Positions 17,659-19,149 of a stretch of DNA of 19,149 nucleotides are shown here, one piece after another. The stretch's first letter is position 1, and every line of letters begins with the position of its first letter. The DNA is from an uncultured Comamonadaceae bacterium (GTDB lineage: Bacteria; Pseudomonadota; Gammaproteobacteria; Burkholderiales; Burkholderiaceae). The notes under the pieces are model-generated. The model was not told the DNA's origin. It was given only the letters and a program-made list of their open reading frames with translations, and made no database searches. The stretch covers positions 1-19,149 of the forward strand of contig CAMLQP010000026.1 of NCBI GenBank assembly GCA_946482115.1, written 5' to 3'. The translations under genes were made by a program, and so were the position numbers.

Positions 17659-18436
17659 CCTGCCCCTGACGCCCGCGCCGCGCCGCGACGACGAAACCAC
17701 CGCGCACAGGCCGGCTTCGCGCGGCAGCATCTACCACCGCTTCATCCCGCGCGAGGAGGTGCAGGCCGCCACCGCGTGGGCCTTCGAATCCATGGATTCG
17801 GGCACTCGCAAGTCCAAGTCCGCGCACGAGGAACCCGAGTCGGCGCCCGAGCTGCCCCAGGTCGACCTCGAAACGCTGCGCCAGCAGGCCTACAACGAGG
17901 GCTTCGCCCACGGCCGGCAGGTGGGCGAGCAGGAAACCCGGGACGCCCTGGATGCCCCGTTGCGCCGCACGGCCGAGGAGGCCGCCCGGCGGCTGGCGAC
18001 GCTGCTGCAGAATGCCGACCAGGCGCTGGCCCAGTCAGAAGACCACCTGAGCGAACAGCTGCTGGAGCTGGCCTGCGACGTCGCGCGCCAGGTGGTGCGG
18101 CGCGAGCTCTCGCAGCCGCTGCAGGCGGTGCGGGCCGTGGTGGACGAAGCCCTGGCCGACACTCTGCAAGATGGGCTCACCCGCACGCTGCGCCTCAACC
18201 CCATGGATCACGCGCTGCTGCAGAACCACATCGACGGCCTGCTCGACAGCGACCGCGTGAAGCTGGTGGCGGACGAATCCATCACCGCCGGCGGCTGCGT
18301 GCTGACCACCGCCACCGGCACCGTGGACGGCACGCTGGAGAAGCGCTGGACCCGCGCCGTGGCCAATCTGGGCCTCAAATCGCGCTGGGACCCGCCCGCC
18401 GACACACCTGACCCGGTGGAGGGCGACGATGACTGA
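17642..18436 (+). CDS. fliH: Flagellar assembly protein FliH
   Basis: 264 residues. FliH is the negative regulator and stator-like partner of the export ATPase FliI. It has an Asp/Glu/Arg-rich variable N-terminus, the GxxxGxxxG helix-packing repeat (Gly87, Gly91, Gly95) typical of FliH, a long helical middle and a conserved C-terminal domain (LELACDVARQVVRREL, then VKLVADESITAGGCVL). The ATG at 17642 has GGAGG five bases upstream, inside fliG. Its stop overlaps the fliI start by eight bases. Confidence 0.93.
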   Translation: MTALSDLPLTPAPRRDDETTAHRPASRGSIYHRFIPREEVQAATAWAFESMDSGTRKSKSAHEEPESAPELPQVDLETLRQQAYNEGFAHGRQVGEQETRDALDAPLRRTAEEAARRLATLLQNADQALAQSEDHLSEQLLELACDVARQVVRRELSQPLQAVRAVVDEALADTLQDGLTRTLRLNPMDHALLQNHIDGLLDSDRVKLVADESITAGGCVLTTATGTVDGTLEKRWTRAVANLGLKSRWDPPADTPDPVEGDDD

Positions 18437-19149
18437 AACCGTCGCCGAACGCCGGCAGCGCTGGACCGACTGGGCCAGCCTGTCGCGCCAGTGCGCCCGC
18501 ATGCCCACGCCGCTCGAAGTCAACGGCACGCTCACGCGGCTGGCGGGGCTGGTGCTGGAGGCGCAAGGCGTGCGCGTGCCGGTGGGCTCGCAATGCGTGA
18601 TCGACGGCGGCGGCAACAGCGGCACGGGCCCCCACGTGCTGGCCGAGGTGGTGGGCTTCGCTGGCGACCGCGCCTTCCTGATGCCGGCCGGCGACGTGCA
18701 GGGCCTGCACAGCGGCGCCTGGGTGCGCCCGCTGGCCCCCTACCGCCCCCGCCCCCGCCTGGGCCAGGCCCCAAAGCCCGTCGCCACCGACCGCGGCGTG
18801 CTGCGCCTGCCGCTGGGCCGTGGCCTGCTGGGCCGGGTGGTCGATTCGCACGGCCAGCCGCTGGACCACCTGGGCCCGCTGCAGGACGTGGACGTGCAGC
18901 CGCTGGAACGCGCGCCCATCAATTCCATGGACCGCGCCCCGGTGCGCCAGCCCCTGGACACCGGCGTGCGCGCGATCAACGCGCTGCTCACCGTCGGGCG
19001 TGGCCAGCGCATCGGCCTGTTCGCCGGCTCCGGCGTGGGCAAGAGCGTGCTGCTGGGCATGATGGCGCGCTACACCCGCGCCGACGTGATCGTAGTCGGC
19101 CTGATCGGCGAACGCGGCCGCGAGGTCAAGGAATTCATCGAGGACATCC
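18429..19149 (+). CDS. fliI: Flagellum-specific ATPase FliI (3' end outside window)
   Basis: 240 codons before the window ends, about half of the usual ~450-480 residues. FliI is the hexameric ATPase that feeds substrates to the flagellar export gate. After a FliH-binding N-terminal helix and beta-barrel region come the Walker A loop GSGVGKS (200-206) and VVGLIGERGREVKEFIED, characteristic of FliI and type III ATPases. GGAGG lies six bases before the ATG at 18429, within fliH. An Arg/Pro-rich linker (PYRPRPRLGQAPKP) sits at the end of the N-terminal domain and is a mild oddity. Confidence 0.96.
   Translation, partial: MTETVAERRQRWTDWASLSRQCARMPTPLEVNGTLTRLAGLVLEAQGVRVPVGSQCVIDGGGNSGTGPHVLAEVVGFAGDRAFLMPAGDVQGLHSGAWVRPLAPYRPRPRLGQAPKPVATDRGVLRLPLGRGLLGRVVDSHGQPLDHLGPLQDVDVQPLERAPINSMDRAPVRQPLDTGVRAINALLTVGRGQRIGLFAGSGVGKSVLLGMMARYTRADVIVVGLIGERGREVKEFIEDI

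Overview
The window is GC-rich, densely packed DNA from a motile Gram-negative bacterium. The closest fit is Betaproteobacteria, order Burkholderiales, probably Comamonadaceae. This is inferred from the flagellin and FliE/FliF/FliG/FliH/FliI sequences, the FliT type, strong G/C third-position bias and a sigma-28 promoter of the FliA type. It is a section of a flagellar gene cluster carrying a seven-gene flagellin-glycosylation operon.

Layout. (1) 2-802, plus strand: the 3' part of flagellin (fliC), closed by a bidirectional terminator. (2) 868-13817, minus strand: a tightly coupled operon. In transcription order it holds a giant 2530-residue TPR/O-GlcNAc-transferase-like (GT41) protein, glucose-1-phosphate cytidylyltransferase (rfbF), CDP-glucose 4,6-dehydratase (rfbG), an RmlC-like epimerase, a TylCIII/NovU-type sugar C-methyltransferase, an NAD(P)-dependent sugar reductase/epimerase and a CmcI-like methyltransferase. 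(3) 13818-14058: a divergent intergenic region with a near-perfect sigma-28 promoter for fliT. (4) 14059-14355: fliT, facing fliE (14433-14771, minus) across a second bidirectional terminator. (5) 14941-19149: fliF-fliG-fliH-fliI on the plus strand, fliI running off the end.

How it fits together. RfbF and RfbG make CDP-4-keto-6-deoxyglucose. The C-methyltransferase, epimerase and reductase would turn this into a branched 6-deoxy-3-C-methyl hexose, and the CmcI-like enzyme may add a further methyl. The giant GT41 protein, flanked by flagellin and flagellar assembly genes, is the obvious candidate for putting sugar on flagellin Ser/Thr residues. The pathway is inferred from families and gene order.

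The outstanding feature is the giant glycosyltransferase. One reading frame carries four complete GT41 catalytic domains separated by TPR arrays of about 7, 3, 4 and 8 units. The first two catalytic domains lie in a 1259-bp direct repeat with no difference found by eye. Its codon use (AGG, ATA) differs from the rest of the gene, and its spacing (1587 bp) is a multiple of three, so recombination between the copies would remove exactly one module in frame.
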